Program-made: the position numbers and the translations under genes | In this document: positions 35,938 through 44,315 of the stretch, in pieces | How positions within the stretch are numbered: position 1 is the stretch's first letter | How the letters are laid out: the number at the start of each line of letters is the position of its first letter | The notes under the pieces: model-generated | The model's database searches: none | What the model saw: only the letters and a program-made list of their open reading frames with translations | Told to the model about the DNA's origin: nothing | From: Bacteroidota bacterium | GTDB taxonomy: Bacteria > Bacteroidota > Ignavibacteria > SZUA-365 | Assembly (NCBI GenBank): GCA_029907355.1 | Contig: JARYLZ010000006.1 | Span: 1-64,000, forward strand | Direction: 5' to 3' | Length of the DNA: 64,000 nt

Positions 35938-37749
35938 CTATTTCTTTTCGAGGTGGACCGTTACCGTGAGCGTTTCCTCGCCTCGGAGGACGACGACGGG
36001 GACGCTCTCGCCCGCCTTGTGGAGACTCAACGCGTTCATGTAATCGTAGATGTTCTTGACGTTCGTGTCTCCGAAGGCGACGATGACGTCGCCCGCCTTC
36101 AGTCCCGCTTTCTCCGCTGGACTCCCGGGACTGACACCTGAGATTTTGAACCCCTCCACGGTGGATCCGAAATCCGGAATGGTCCCGACGTATACAGCGG
36201 CCGGGCGCACCGGCCGCCGTTCCTTGCTCTCGACGCGCGTGTATGCGGGTTTTTCATCCGTGGAATCGAGTGCGCGGAGGACATCCGAAACGTAACGGAC
36301 GACGGTCTCCGTTCCAGGCAGGTTGATCTTCTCGAAATCGTCGCTCGGGAGATGGTAGTCCGTGTGCAGGTCGGTAAAGAAAAAGAGGACGGGAATACCG
36401 CGAAGGCAAAAGGGAGACTGGTCGCTGGAACCCGTCCCGCCGGCTATCGTTGTCACCGTGAAACCGAACCGCCGGTTCGCCCGCCGCACGATTCCCTCGA
36501 AGCCGGGCGAAGTTCCCACCCCTTGAATGTTGAGATGGCGCGTGCTGTCATTGAGATGTCCGATCATGTCGAGGTTCACCATGGACGCGATCCGTTCGGT
36601 CGGGATGGTCGGGTGTTCCAACCAGTAGGTTGAGCCGAGCGCACCCATCTCTTCGGCGGCGAATCCCACGAACAGGACGCTTCGCCGCAGCGGGTGCCGG
36701 GAGAAATACTGCGCGATCTCGAGCATCCCGGAAGTACCCGAGGCGTTATCGTCCGCGCCGTTATGGATCATCGGCACGCTGTCCCGGAGGCGGGAATTCT
36801 CGTTCCCCCACCCGAGATGGTCGAAATGCGCCCCGACAACGAAGACCTGTTGTCGCAAGACCGTGTCCGTTCCCTCGACGAGGCCGAGAACGTTGGCGGT
36901 TCCCGACACGCGCCGGGCGAGGTGGACCGTCAGTTCGCAGCTGAAACCCTCGAGTGCGAATGAACGCGGGCTTTTCGTCGCGCGAATCGAGTCGAGCACG
37001 GGTAGGTATCCTTTCCCTGCGGCGGACAACAGCGACTCCGCAATGTTTCGCGCGATACGCACGGCAAGGATGCCCGCATCCTGCGGCGAGTTGTCGTAGC
37101 GAAGGGAAAAGGGTCCGTGTCCGGTTTCCACGATCAAGAGAGCCACCGCCCCCGCTTCACGGGCGAAAAGTGCTTTCCCGCGCGCGGTAGCTATTGCAGT
37201 GAACGGCGATGTCGTATCGTCTCCGCCCGGGTGCCCATCCGCGACGATGACGATTTTCCCCCGCACGTCGATGCCGCGGTAGTCGTCATACCCCATGCGA
37301 GGGAGGGAAAGGCCGTATCCGGCAAAGACGATCCCACCCTTTGCCGATCCCGACGCGGAAAAGCCGCAGGGAACGTAATCCTCATACACGCTCAAGCGTC
37401 CTTGGGAAGCACCGCCGGATATGGCGAGGGAATTCTCCCCCCGGAGTTCCACCGATGTCACCACCTGGAATGCTTGCTCGAATGCGCCGTTCTCGCCTGC
37501 CGGTTTCAAGCCGTAGTGTGCGAATTCCCGCGCGATGTACGACCTCGCGAGGGAATCGCCGACCGTTCCCGTCCCGCGTCCCTCGAGATCGTCCGAGGCG
37601 AGCCAATGCAGATGGACGGCGAGGTCCTCCGCCGTAATGTCGATCGTCGAGGCGGTGTTTACGGGTGGGAGGGTCTGGCCGTGGAGAAGCGGGATTCCGT
37701 AGAGAAGGGCGACGGTGAAACAGAGGAAAAGCCGTTTTCTGTGTGTCAT
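35938..37749 (-). CDS. Secreted M28-family zinc peptidase with PA-like insert and PDZ domain
   Basis: A 603-residue secreted peptidase with a signal peptide (MTHRKRLFLCFTVALLYGIP...). The N part holds 'VHLHWLASDDLEGRGTGTVG', typical of this family, then a protease-associated insert ('KGGIVFAGYGLSLP', 'RGKIVIVADGHPGG'). The catalytic domain supplies the co-catalytic zinc ligands: 'VVGAHFDHLGWG', 'HNGADDNASGT', 'GFAAEEMGALGS', 'MVNLDMIGHL' and 'DLHTDYHLPSDD'. A C-terminal PDZ domain ('FKISGVSPGSPAEKAGLKAG') may bind substrate tails. It is probably an aminopeptidase acting outside the cytoplasm. It lies 73 bases downstream of an ECF sigma-factor gene. Confidence 0.92.
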   Translation of the reverse strand: MTHRKRLFLCFTVALLYGIPLLHGQTLPPVNTASTIDITAEDLAVHLHWLASDDLEGRGTGTVGDSLARSYIAREFAHYGLKPAGENGAFEQAFQVVTSVELRGENSLAISGGASQGRLSVYEDYVPCGFSASGSAKGGIVFAGYGLSLPRMGYDDYRGIDVRGKIVIVADGHPGGDDTTSPFTAIATARGKALFAREAGAVALLIVETGHGPFSLRYDNSPQDAGILAVRIARNIAESLLSAAGKGYLPVLDSIRATKSPRSFALEGFSCELTVHLARRVSGTANVLGLVEGTDTVLRQQVFVVGAHFDHLGWGNENSRLRDSVPMIHNGADDNASGTSGMLEIAQYFSRHPLRRSVLFVGFAAEEMGALGSTYWLEHPTIPTERIASMVNLDMIGHLNDSTRHLNIQGVGTSPGFEGIVRRANRRFGFTVTTIAGGTGSSDQSPFCLRGIPVLFFFTDLHTDYHLPSDDFEKINLPGTETVVRYVSDVLRALDSTDEKPAYTRVESKERRPVRPAAVYVGTIPDFGSTVEGFKISGVSPGSPAEKAGLKAGDVIVAFGDTNVKNIYDYMNALSLHKAGESVPVVVLRGEETLTVTVHLEKK

Positions 37750-37822
37750 ATCGGTACCCGACCGTTCGAATATGTAGACGAGGTGTGTCTGTGTGGTGGG
37801 GGGAAAGATGCCACTCCGGTCG

Positions 37823-38464
37823 TTATTCCCCATCGGTGTATCCGCGTGAGCGGGCATATGCCGCGAGTTTTTTTCGCAGCATACTGCGCCCCCGATGCAG
37901 CCGTGAACGGACGGTGCCGATGGGGCTGTCGATGAATTCCGCGATTTCCTCGTAGGTGAACCCTTCGATGTCGGAAAGGATGACGACGGTCCGGAATTCC
38001 TCCGGCAGGGAGTCGAGGGCGCGGGTGAGTTCGTCGTCGAGCAGAGACGAGAACACTTTCTCCTCAAGGTCGTTCGAGTCGGTCGATTCCGCGCGGATCG
38101 TGTGGTAGAACTCCTCGATATCGTCGTATCCGACCTTATCCGGTTCCTTGGAGACTTTCCGATACATGTTGATGAAGGAATTCTTCATGATGCGAAACAG
38201 CCATGCCTTGCTGTTCGTTCCCGATTCGAACGACTCGAAGAACCGGTATGCCTTGAGATACGTTTCCTGCAGCAGATCATCCGCTTCGTCGGGATCGCCG
38301 GTCATGCGCAGAGCGTAATGGTACAACGCTTTCATATGGGGGAGCGTCTCGCGCTCGAATTCCGCGTGGCGGTTTTTCAACGAGCTGGCACCAACATGCA
38401 CGGTATCCGCCCCCGTTCCGGCGGATTCGATTTCCATACCTTTGTGTCGTGCGCTATTCCCCAT
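37823..38464 (-). CDS. ECF-type RNA polymerase sigma factor
   Basis: A 213-residue sigma factor. Region 2 is 'ALYHYALRMTGDPDEADDLL' with 'ETYLKAYRFFESF' and 'NSKAWLFRIMKNSFINMYRK'; region 4 is 'LPEEFRTVVILSDIEGFTYE' and 'IGTVRSRLHRGRSMLRKKLA'. It should direct RNA polymerase to a stress- or envelope-related regulon. No anti-sigma gene is adjacent, unlike many ECF loci; an M28 peptidase gene follows. The N terminus carries about 35 residues before region 2, and an ATG at 38437 is an alternative start. Confidence 0.93.
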   Translation of the reverse strand: MGNSARHKGMEIESAGTGADTVHVGASSLKNRHAEFERETLPHMKALYHYALRMTGDPDEADDLLQETYLKAYRFFESFESGTNSKAWLFRIMKNSFINMYRKVSKEPDKVGYDDIEEFYHTIRAESTDSNDLEEKVFSSLLDDELTRALDSLPEEFRTVVILSDIEGFTYEEIAEFIDSPIGTVRSRLHRGRSMLRKKLAAYARSRGYTDGE

Positions 38465-38691
38465 GTTCGACGGCGGACGATATGATCACAACGAGATGAA
38501 AGGGAACACCTTGCTTCGTATGCAGAGAATTTAAGATAGCTTTTCACCGCTTTCCCTCCCAAAGGATTCCGGTTCGAACAGGGGGACTGGCCCGGAAGAC
38601 GTCGATTTCTTCGACGATTTTCACTATGTTCATACGTGCGGGGAAAAATGCAGGATTACCGCGAAGTGACCTCTTTCCGGAAGGGAGCGCC

Positions 38692-39330
38692 GTGAGCAAA
38701 CATTATCACCCCTGGTTGCGACCATTGAACGTCCCTGCCGTGTGCCCGAAATGCGGCGCACCGGAATTGCGAAGGAGCCATGCCAAAACAAGGCTGGAGA
38801 AATTCCGCCGCGATCACTCGACCAAACGGCTCTTCCGCTGCCATGCTTGCGGATGGCGCGGCTGGTTGAACGAACACACGATCACGTACACGGCGAGGGG
38901 CATCACGGAATTTTCGGTGCCCGAGACCGGCGATATCCCTGTCCCCGACGTGAAACTCGACGAACTGGGTACGGGTACCCTCATCGGTGACGCACATGCG
39001 GGGGAAACAAGCGGCCGATGGCCGGAAACCGGGGAGCGCGGTGAAGAACTCCCTCCTTCTTTCCGTGCACCGCCCGTGAAATCGGATTCTGATGCCGGTG
39101 GTGGAACGGTGTCGGAAGAACCGCTTCCCATCGAGCGCCAGCCTGCACCGGAAGAGACGGCACGATTATTCCGGCATGTCGGAAAACCATGCCCTGCCTG
39201 CGGCGCACAGAAATTGCACCGTTCCCGTCATCGTACGGTTTTCGAACGTTTGCGGAAGGCTCTGTCGGGTAAGCGCCCCTACCGTTGCCATGCATGCGGT
39301 TGGCGGGGATGGCTCCCGAAAGAGTATTGA
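38692..39330 (+). CDS. Tandem zinc-ribbon protein
   Basis: A 212-residue protein with the same zinc-ribbon module at both ends. The N copy has 'CPKCGAPELRRSHAKTRLEK' then 'FRCHACGWRGWL'; the C copy has 'CPACGAQKLHRSRHRTVFER' then 'YRCHACGWRGWLP'. Each has two CxxC knuckles about 25 residues apart with basic residues between. The link between them (about 80-170) is low-complexity, acidic and proline-rich, probably disordered. This suggests a nucleic-acid- or protein-binding adaptor; no known family was recognised. The start is a GTG with GGGAG upstream, although the frame stays open to 38626. Confidence 0.75.
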   Translation: MSKHYHPWLRPLNVPAVCPKCGAPELRRSHAKTRLEKFRRDHSTKRLFRCHACGWRGWLNEHTITYTARGITEFSVPETGDIPVPDVKLDELGTGTLIGDAHAGETSGRWPETGERGEELPPSFRAPPVKSDSDAGGGTVSEEPLPIERQPAPEETARLFRHVGKPCPACGAQKLHRSRHRTVFERLRKALSGKRPYRCHACGWRGWLPKEY

Positions 39331-39371
39331 AATCGGCACGGCTCGCGGAGAAGAGTGCCGATGTATGCGCA

Positions 39372-39414
39372 TATTTCGGGCAAGTTTTTCGATAATCTCC
39401 GAAATACCTATATT
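39372..39414 (+). promoter_or_regulatory. Candidate operator/promoter of the Rrf2 gene
   Basis: An inverted repeat TATTTCGG (39372-39379) / CCGAAATA (39399-39406) lies directly before a TATATT box (39409-39414) in an AT-rich island, 45 bases ahead of the Rrf2 start. Rrf2 regulators often bind such sites in their own promoters; binding here is inferred. Confidence 0.45.
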
Positions 39415-39458
39415 CTTTTTTTATCCAACGAACCTTTTGCTTCGAGGGGAAAAGAATC

Positions 39459-39902
39459 ATGCATATATCGAAATCCGCCGGCTATGCCGTTCATGGACTC
39501 GTTTACGTTGCGACAAAAGGGCAGGACAAGCCTGTCCAGATTTCGGAAATCGCCGAGTTCCAGGATGTGTCACGGACATACCTGGCGAAGATCTTCCAGC
39601 AGTTGAGCGTCGCCTCTCTCATTATCGGCCAGCGAGGGATAGCCGGGGGGTACTACCTTGCCCGCGACCCCTCCGAAATCACGATGCTCGACATTGTGGA
39701 AGCCGTCGATGGCCCAGTCATCAAGCGCCATTGTTGTCTCGGTTTGATCGATTGCAAGCTGAAACCGAATTGTGCCGTGCTCGATGCATTCATGGATGCG
39801 AATGAACAATTCGCCGCTTCCTTGAGGAAAGTCACACTCGCCGAGGTCATCGAGAAACATAAGCGCCTCAAAGCTCCCTACATCTACAAGAGCAGACGCT
39901 GA
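39459..39902 (+). CDS. Rrf2-family transcriptional regulator, probably Fe-S containing
   Basis: A 147-residue winged-helix regulator. The N part is the Rrf2 signature: 'KSAGYAVHGLVYVAT', 'VQISEIAEFQDVSRTYLAKI', 'GQRGIAGGYYLARDPSEITM'. Cys92, Cys93, Cys99 and Cys105 in 'HCCLGLIDCKLKPNC' stand where IscR and NsrR bind a [2Fe-2S] or [4Fe-4S] cluster, so it is likely a redox, nitric-oxide or iron-sulphur status sensor. No iron-sulphur assembly genes are adjacent; tgt follows 24 bases downstream. The upstream inverted repeat hints at self-regulation. Confidence 0.92.
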   Translation: MHISKSAGYAVHGLVYVATKGQDKPVQISEIAEFQDVSRTYLAKIFQQLSVASLIIGQRGIAGGYYLARDPSEITMLDIVEAVDGPVIKRHCCLGLIDCKLKPNCAVLDAFMDANEQFAASLRKVTLAEVIEKHKRLKAPYIYKSRR

Positions 39903-39926
39903 GAGAGAGCCCTCCTCGGGAAAACG

Positions 39927-41129
39927 TTGAGCGAACCGCAATCGCATTCGCAGCACCGGCTGGAGATGGGGGAAGGGTTCTTCGAACTCGAGCATAGGGA
40001 CCGGAACGGCAGAGCGCGTGCAGGTCTGCTCCGAACGGGGCACGGAATCGTGGAGACGCCGGTTTTCATGCCTGTCGGGACACAGGGTGCCGTGAAAGCG
40101 GTCGAGCATCGCGAGTTGGACGATATCGGCGCTCGGCTGATTTTGGCCAATACGTATCACCTCGCCTTACGACCCGGCATACAGGTGATCCGCGACCTCG
40201 GGGGGCTTCACCGTTTCATGAATTGGCAGGGGAGCATCCTCACCGACAGCGGGGGATACCAGGTCTACAGCCTGTCCCAGCTTCGCAGGATCGAGCCGGA
40301 CGGTGTGGTGTTCCGGTCCCATATCGACGGGTCCATCCATCGCTTCACGCCCTCGATGGTGATCGATGTTCAACGCGTGCTCGGCTCGGACATCATGATG
40401 GTTCTCGACGAGTGCCCGCCGGCGGACTGCGGGGAGGAGTATGCGCGCCGCAGCGCCGCTCTTACGCTCCGCTGGGCACGGGAGTCCCGGGAGCATGCCC
40501 AGCGGACATCACCGCTCTACGGTCATCCCCAGTTCCTCTTCGGCATCGTCCAGGGCGGGGTTCATGAACACCTGCGCGTGCGGAATGCCGAAGATATCGT
40601 CGCCGTGGGCTTCGACGGCTATGCCATCGGCGGCGTGTCTGTCGGCGAGCCGCCGGAAGTCATGTACCGCGTGACGGAGGTCACGGCTTCCGTTCTCCCC
40701 TGGAACGCTCCACGGTACCTGATGGGAGTCGGCACGCCGCGCGACATCGTGGAAGCGATCGGGCGCGGGATCGACATGTTCGATTGCGTTCTCCCCACGA
40801 GGAACGGGCGAAACGGGATGGTCTTCACGCGGCAGGGCCCGCTTTCCATCGCAAAAGAGCGCTATCAACGCGATCATCGGCCCGTGGACGAAGCGTGTTC
40901 CTGTTACACCTGCTCCACGTTCAGCAGGGCATACCTCTGCATGCTGTTCCGGACCCGTGAGATCCTGGCCCTCCAGCTGGCATCCCTGCACAATCTGGCG
41001 TTTTATCTCCGATTGACGCGCGAGGCGCGAACAGCTATTTTAGAAGATCGTTTCGATGAATGGAGTCGCTCCTTCATCGAGCAATACAGCGGGGGCGAAG
41101 ACGGCGTGTACCAACCCGCGGAGCAATAG
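39927..41129 (+). CDS. tgt: Queuine tRNA-ribosyltransferase
   Basis: A 400-residue TGT enzyme that swaps guanine-34 of tRNAs with GUN anticodons for the queuosine precursor. Motifs: 'ANTYHLALRPG', 'ILTDSGGYQVYSL' (substrate Asp), 'FGIVQGGVHEHLR', 'GYAIGGVSVGEP', 'DMFDCVLPTRNGRNG' (nucleophile Asp) and the zinc site 'CSCYTCSTFSRAYL' with 'HNLAFY'. The chosen start is a TTG; an ATG at 39966, nearer the conserved fold, is a real alternative. yajC follows 25 bases later, the common tgt-yajC order. Confidence 0.95.
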   Translation: MSEPQSHSQHRLEMGEGFFELEHRDRNGRARAGLLRTGHGIVETPVFMPVGTQGAVKAVEHRELDDIGARLILANTYHLALRPGIQVIRDLGGLHRFMNWQGSILTDSGGYQVYSLSQLRRIEPDGVVFRSHIDGSIHRFTPSMVIDVQRVLGSDIMMVLDECPPADCGEEYARRSAALTLRWARESREHAQRTSPLYGHPQFLFGIVQGGVHEHLRVRNAEDIVAVGFDGYAIGGVSVGEPPEVMYRVTEVTASVLPWNAPRYLMGVGTPRDIVEAIGRGIDMFDCVLPTRNGRNGMVFTRQGPLSIAKERYQRDHRPVDEACSCYTCSTFSRAYLCMLFRTREILALQLASLHNLAFYLRLTREARTAILEDRFDEWSRSFIEQYSGGEDGVYQPAEQ

Positions 41130-41154
41130 ACGGAACATCAGACAGGAGTCCTTC

Positions 41155-41478
41155 GTGAACCTTCTTTTCGCATTCGGCGCACCGTCTCCAGGGGGGGCCG
41201 GCGGCAACAACATGATGAGCACGCTGATCTTTCTCGGCTTGCTCATGCTCATTTTCTATTTCATGATTCTCCGACCTCAGCAGAAGCGTGCCAAGGAACG
41301 CGCAAAGATGCTCGAGAGCATCAAGAAAGGCGATCGGATCATCACATCCGGCGGCATTCACGGCAAGGTCGCCGGCATCGATGAAAAGACGATTCTCTTG
41401 GATGTCGGTGATAACGTTAAGCTCAAGGTCGAACGCTCCGCCATCGCCTCCGTCGCGCGCGAAGCCGCCACCGACTGA
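41155..41478 (+). CDS. yajC: Preprotein translocase subunit YajC
   Basis: A 107-residue inner-membrane protein: a short N-terminal segment, one transmembrane helix '[20 protein letters not shown]', then a cytoplasmic basic helix ('[20 protein letters not shown]') and the small beta domain '[20 protein letters not shown]'. YajC associates with SecDF at the Sec translocon. The start is a GTG behind AGGAG with six-base spacing. ribBA starts nine bases after its stop; secD and secF are not nearby. Confidence 0.95.
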   Translation: MNLLFAFGAPSPGGAGGNNMMSTLIFLGLLMLIFYFMILRPQQKRAKERAKMLESIKKGDRIITSGGIHGKVAGIDEKTILLDVGDNVKLKVERSAIASVAREAATD

Positions 41479-41487
41479 CGGGCCAGC

Positions 41488-42711
41488 ATGGCAAGTCCGT
41501 TCCACACGATCGAAGAGGCGATCGAAGATATCCGGGCCGGGCGCGTCATCATCATCGTCGATGACGAGGACCGGGAGAACGAGGGGGACTTCGTCTGCGC
41601 CGCAGAGACGGTGACGCCCGATATCGTCAATTTCATGATCACCGAGGGGAGGGGGCTGGTCTGCGTCCCTCTCACCGAGGAACGGATGCGCGATCTCGGC
41701 CTCGACATGATGGTCGACACGAATACGGCGATTCACGGGACGAATTTCACCGTTTCCGTCGATGCCGTGCACGGTACGACGACCGGCATTTCGGCGACCG
41801 ACCGTACGGTCACGATCCGTGCCCTGGCCGACCCCGCGACGAAACCGCGCGACCTTGCCCGGCCGGGGCACATCTTTCCGCTCCGCGCCGTGGACGGCGG
41901 GGTATTACGCCGCGCCGGGCATACGGAAGCCGTGGTCGACCTAGCCCGTCTCGCAGGTCTCAGGCCTGTCGGCGTACTCTGCGAGATCCTGAACCCCGAC
42001 GGGACCATGGCGCGTGTCCCGCAACTCCTGGAAATTTCCGAGCGATTCGGATTGAAGATCATCTCGGTGCAGGACCTGATCGCATACCGGGTCCGAAAGG
42101 AAAAGTTGGTGCGCAAGCAGACGTCCGCGCGCCTCCCGACGCGTTACGGGAATTTCGTCATCCATCTCTACGAGAGCATCCTCGACGGGAAGGAGCATCT
42201 CGCCCTCGTCCGCGGCGATCTCTCCACCGACGAACCGGTCCTCGTCCGCGTGCACTCCGAGTGTATCACGGGAGATACCTTCGGTTCCCTCCGATGCGAC
42301 TGCAAGGACCAATTGAATTCCGCGATGATGATGGTCGAGCGCGAAGGACGGGGCGTGATCCTGTACATGCGGCAGGAAGGGCGCGGCATCGGCCTCGCGA
42401 ACAAACTGCGCGCATACAATCTCCAGGACGAAGGACTCGACACCGTCGAGGCGAACCGTGAGCTCGGTTTCCGTGACGATTTGCGCGATTACGGCATCGG
42501 TGCCCAGATTCTCGCGGATCTCGGAGTCAGGAAAATGCGCCTCCTGACGAATAACCCGAAGAAAATCGTCGGTCTCCAGAGTTACGGATTGGAAATCGTG
42601 GAGCGGGTCCCGATCGAAACCATCCCCACTCCTGCCAACGAGTTCTACCTGCGGACGAAACGCGATAAAATGGGACATCTCATCGACTTTCACCGTCACG
42701 AACATCCCTGA
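41488..42711 (+). CDS. ribBA: Bifunctional DHBP synthase / GTP cyclohydrolase II
   Basis: A 407-residue fusion for riboflavin synthesis. Residues 1-205 are 3,4-dihydroxy-2-butanone-4-phosphate synthase: '[17 protein letters not shown]', '[20 protein letters not shown]', '[20 protein letters not shown]'. Residues 210-400 are GTP cyclohydrolase II: zinc site '[18 protein letters not shown]', '[20 protein letters not shown]' and '[20 protein letters not shown]'. Both active sites look intact. It closes the tgt-yajC-ribBA run; no FMN-riboswitch pattern is seen upstream. Confidence 0.96.
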   Translation: MASPFHTIEEAIEDIRAGRVIIIVDDEDRENEGDFVCAAETVTPDIVNFMITEGRGLVCVPLTEERMRDLGLDMMVDTNTAIHGTNFTVSVDAVHGTTTGISATDRTVTIRALADPATKPRDLARPGHIFPLRAVDGGVLRRAGHTEAVVDLARLAGLRPVGVLCEILNPDGTMARVPQLLEISERFGLKIISVQDLIAYRVRKEKLVRKQTSARLPTRYGNFVIHLYESILDGKEHLALVRGDLSTDEPVLVRVHSECITGDTFGSLRCDCKDQLNSAMMMVEREGRGVILYMRQEGRGIGLANKLRAYNLQDEGLDTVEANRELGFRDDLRDYGIGAQILADLGVRKMRLLTNNPKKIVGLQSYGLEIVERVPIETIPTPANEFYLRTKRDKMGHLIDFHRHEHP

Positions 42712-43664
42712 TCGCAGAGGCCGAAGAGAGATATTTCCTGACGCGCATGCGGGGAAACGTCGAATCGTCGGTCTCCAAGCGCAAGTCGTAGGTTTCGCCT
42801 CAACGGCTTCAGCGGAAGCGTTTCGATGTCGCACTGCACTTGCGGCGTACGTCTTCGAAGAAGGAAGGGATGAAACGTGGCACCTGCAGAAGCGGACCTT
42901 CCGCTGCCGAGGCAAGTGCACGCACAGTGCACACGCCCAGCGGAAGGGCTCGGTGATCCAAGTGCCCTGCCACAACATCCCGTCGAGCTTTCAGCTCTGC
43001 AGGTATTGAGAAATGTCGGGAGTCCAACGGCAAGAGGGATGTATCGCCGAGTTTCGTGCCTCACGTGGCGTAAAGACATGGACACGAGCAGGCTTTCTCG
43101 TGCGTGTCTGTGCCGTCGTTTGTCGGTGATGAACCCGGAATGAACACCCCTCCACACCAGTGGTATTTGACCCCCCTCGAGGTGACACTTCCGCACAACC
43201 TGGGCGTTTCATCGCCATTGCGTAAAGGGGAGAACACTGTGATGAAGTGCGCATGTTCGCAGTGGGGGAATGGTTCGAGAACTTCGGTCCCAAGGTTGCC
43301 CAACGGACCGGCATACCCCTGCGTCCGAGAACCTGCCACTGCGATGTGGCACCGGCGAACGTGAATGCGCGTCGAAGGAATCGCTTCACGGGTGCTGACG
43401 GCGCACTCTCCTCGACCCGGCGGGAATTCGTGCACCTGATCGATCCCCGACGGGTCCCATGGCCGGGGAATTGTTCTTTATCAACCCATCGAGGAATCTC
43501 GAGCCGAGCCGGCTTGTTCTATCCCCATTTCTCTCGACCTCGCACCCAGACCTCTCCCATCCTTCTGCCGGAAAAAACAGCGTGGTGTCGCATTTCCCTT
43601 CGACCGTACACCCTGACATTCCTCACGCAGCCATACCCTGATCGGGCTTAACCGGGATGTCCCA
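42712..43664. other. Gene-free block of about 950 bases between ribBA and greA
   Basis: No open stretch on either strand shows a protein-family signature. Inverted repeats are dense: besides the structured patch at 42802-42966 listed separately, there are GACACGAG (43081-43088) with CTCGTG-cg-TGTC (43097-43108), CGGTCC (43285-43290) with GGACCG (43305-43310), TGCCAC (43334-43339) with GTGGCA (43346-43351), and TCCCCG (43444-43449) with CGGGGA (43464-43469). Several may be chance in GC-rich DNA. It could be a decayed gene, an unrecognised structured RNA, or both. Confidence 0.5.
42802..42966. ncRNA. Candidate structured RNA element downstream of ribBA (unassigned)
   Basis: Perfect complementary arms cluster here: CCTTCCGCTG (42897-42906) with CAGCGGAAGG (42938-42947); TGCACTTGC (42835-42843) with GCAAGTGCA (42912-42920); an outer pair GGCAC (42879-42883) with GTGCC (42962-42966); and a local hairpin AACGGCTTC-AGCG-GAAGCGTT (42802-42821). 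A second copy of CAGCGGAAG at 42810-42818 could pair with CTTCCGCTG instead, giving alternative folds and a possible pseudoknot. The coding strand of such an RNA is not determined, and no known family was recognised; function is not claimed. Confidence 0.35.
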
Positions 43665-43696
43665 CTTGCCATCGAATGGATAAAAATGTACTTTTG
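43665..43696 (+). promoter_or_regulatory. Bacteroidota-type promoter of greA
   Basis: CTTG (43665-43668) and TACTTTTG (43689-43696) match the superphylum's -33 TTTG / -7 TAnnTTTG pattern at 20-base spacing. The -7 box overlaps a palindrome TGTAC-TTTT-GTACA (43687-43700) that could serve as an operator. Transcription would begin near 43702, at the first base of the leader hairpin. Confidence 0.6.
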
Positions 43697-43701
43697 TACA
43701 C

Positions 43702-43741
43702 CATAGCCAGTTTTCCGGCCGGAACGCTGGCTATGTTTTTT
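43702..43741 (+). terminator. Leader hairpin with T-run before greA (terminator/attenuator)
   Basis: Perfect 9-base arms CATAGCCAG (43702-43710) and CTGGCTATG (43727-43735) enclose a loop that itself contains TTTTCCGGCCGGAA; TTTTTT follows at once. This is a textbook intrinsic terminator in form. It lies 37 bases before the greA start and immediately after its predicted promoter, so it would form the 5' end of the greA message. Confidence 0.75.
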
Positions 43742-43777
43742 ATTCATTTTTAAGCTGAAAGGACGGAGGCCGTATCC

Positions 43778-44257
43778 GTGGAACCGGGCGGAACGACATA
43801 CCTTACCCGCGAAAGGTTGCGGGAACTGGAGCAGGAACTGCACGAGATGAAAACCAAGGGCCGTGCAGAGATCGCCGCGAAAATCGCGGAAGCGCGTTCG
43901 CACGGCGACCTCATGGAAAACGCGGAGTACGATGCCGCGAAAGAGGAACAGAATCTCTTCGAGATGCGCATCAAAAAGCTCGAGCAGATCCTTGCCCGGG
44001 CTCGCGTTATCGATTCCAAGGATTTGCCGAACGACGCCGTCTACATCCTGAGCAACGTCACCCTCGAGAATATGAATACAGGTGAACGTGTCACGTACAC
44101 TCTCGTTTCAGCGGACGAAGCGGATTTCGAACGGAACAAGCTCTCCGTCACCTCGCCCGTCGGCAAGGCGCTCCTGAAGAAAAAGGTCGGCGACCACGTG
44201 AAAATCGTCGTCCCTGCCGGGACGATCGAGTATCGTATCCTTGAAATCACCCGTTGA
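43778..44257 (+). CDS. greA: Transcription elongation factor GreA
   Basis: A 159-residue GreA protein that rescues backtracked RNA polymerase by stimulating transcript cleavage. The N-terminal coiled-coil hairpin is clear ('RERLRELEQELHEMKTKGRA', 'IAEARSHGDLMENAEYDAAK'), with the acidic tip Asp/Glu in 'GDLMENAEYD', and the C-terminal FKBP-like domain ('FERNKLSVTSPVGKALLKKK') follows. The start is a GTG eight bases after GGAGG. A terminator-like hairpin stands between its promoter and the start codon, which suggests leader control. Confidence 0.95.
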   Translation: MEPGGTTYLTRERLRELEQELHEMKTKGRAEIAAKIAEARSHGDLMENAEYDAAKEEQNLFEMRIKKLEQILARARVIDSKDLPNDAVYILSNVTLENMNTGERVTYTLVSADEADFERNKLSVTSPVGKALLKKKVGDHVKIVVPAGTIEYRILEITR

Positions 44258-44315
44258 GCTTTCTCGTTTTCCCCACTGAGGAGGGCCGTGTCCCTCGAAG
44301 CAGCTGGGGCACCTG

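Noticed and set aside
41130-41487. Looked for an FMN riboswitch before ribBA
   Set aside because: The region encodes yajC and no conserved FMN-element pieces are visible.
42696-43196. 166-codon minus-strand frame in the gene-free block
   Set aside because: Cys/Arg/His-rich with no fold pattern; overlaps the structured repeats and the end of ribBA.
43621-43665. Minus-strand 'GGTTAAGCCCG' and 'ATGGCTGCG', resembling 5S rRNA
   Set aside because: Only short matches; the rest of 5S is absent and spacing is wrong.
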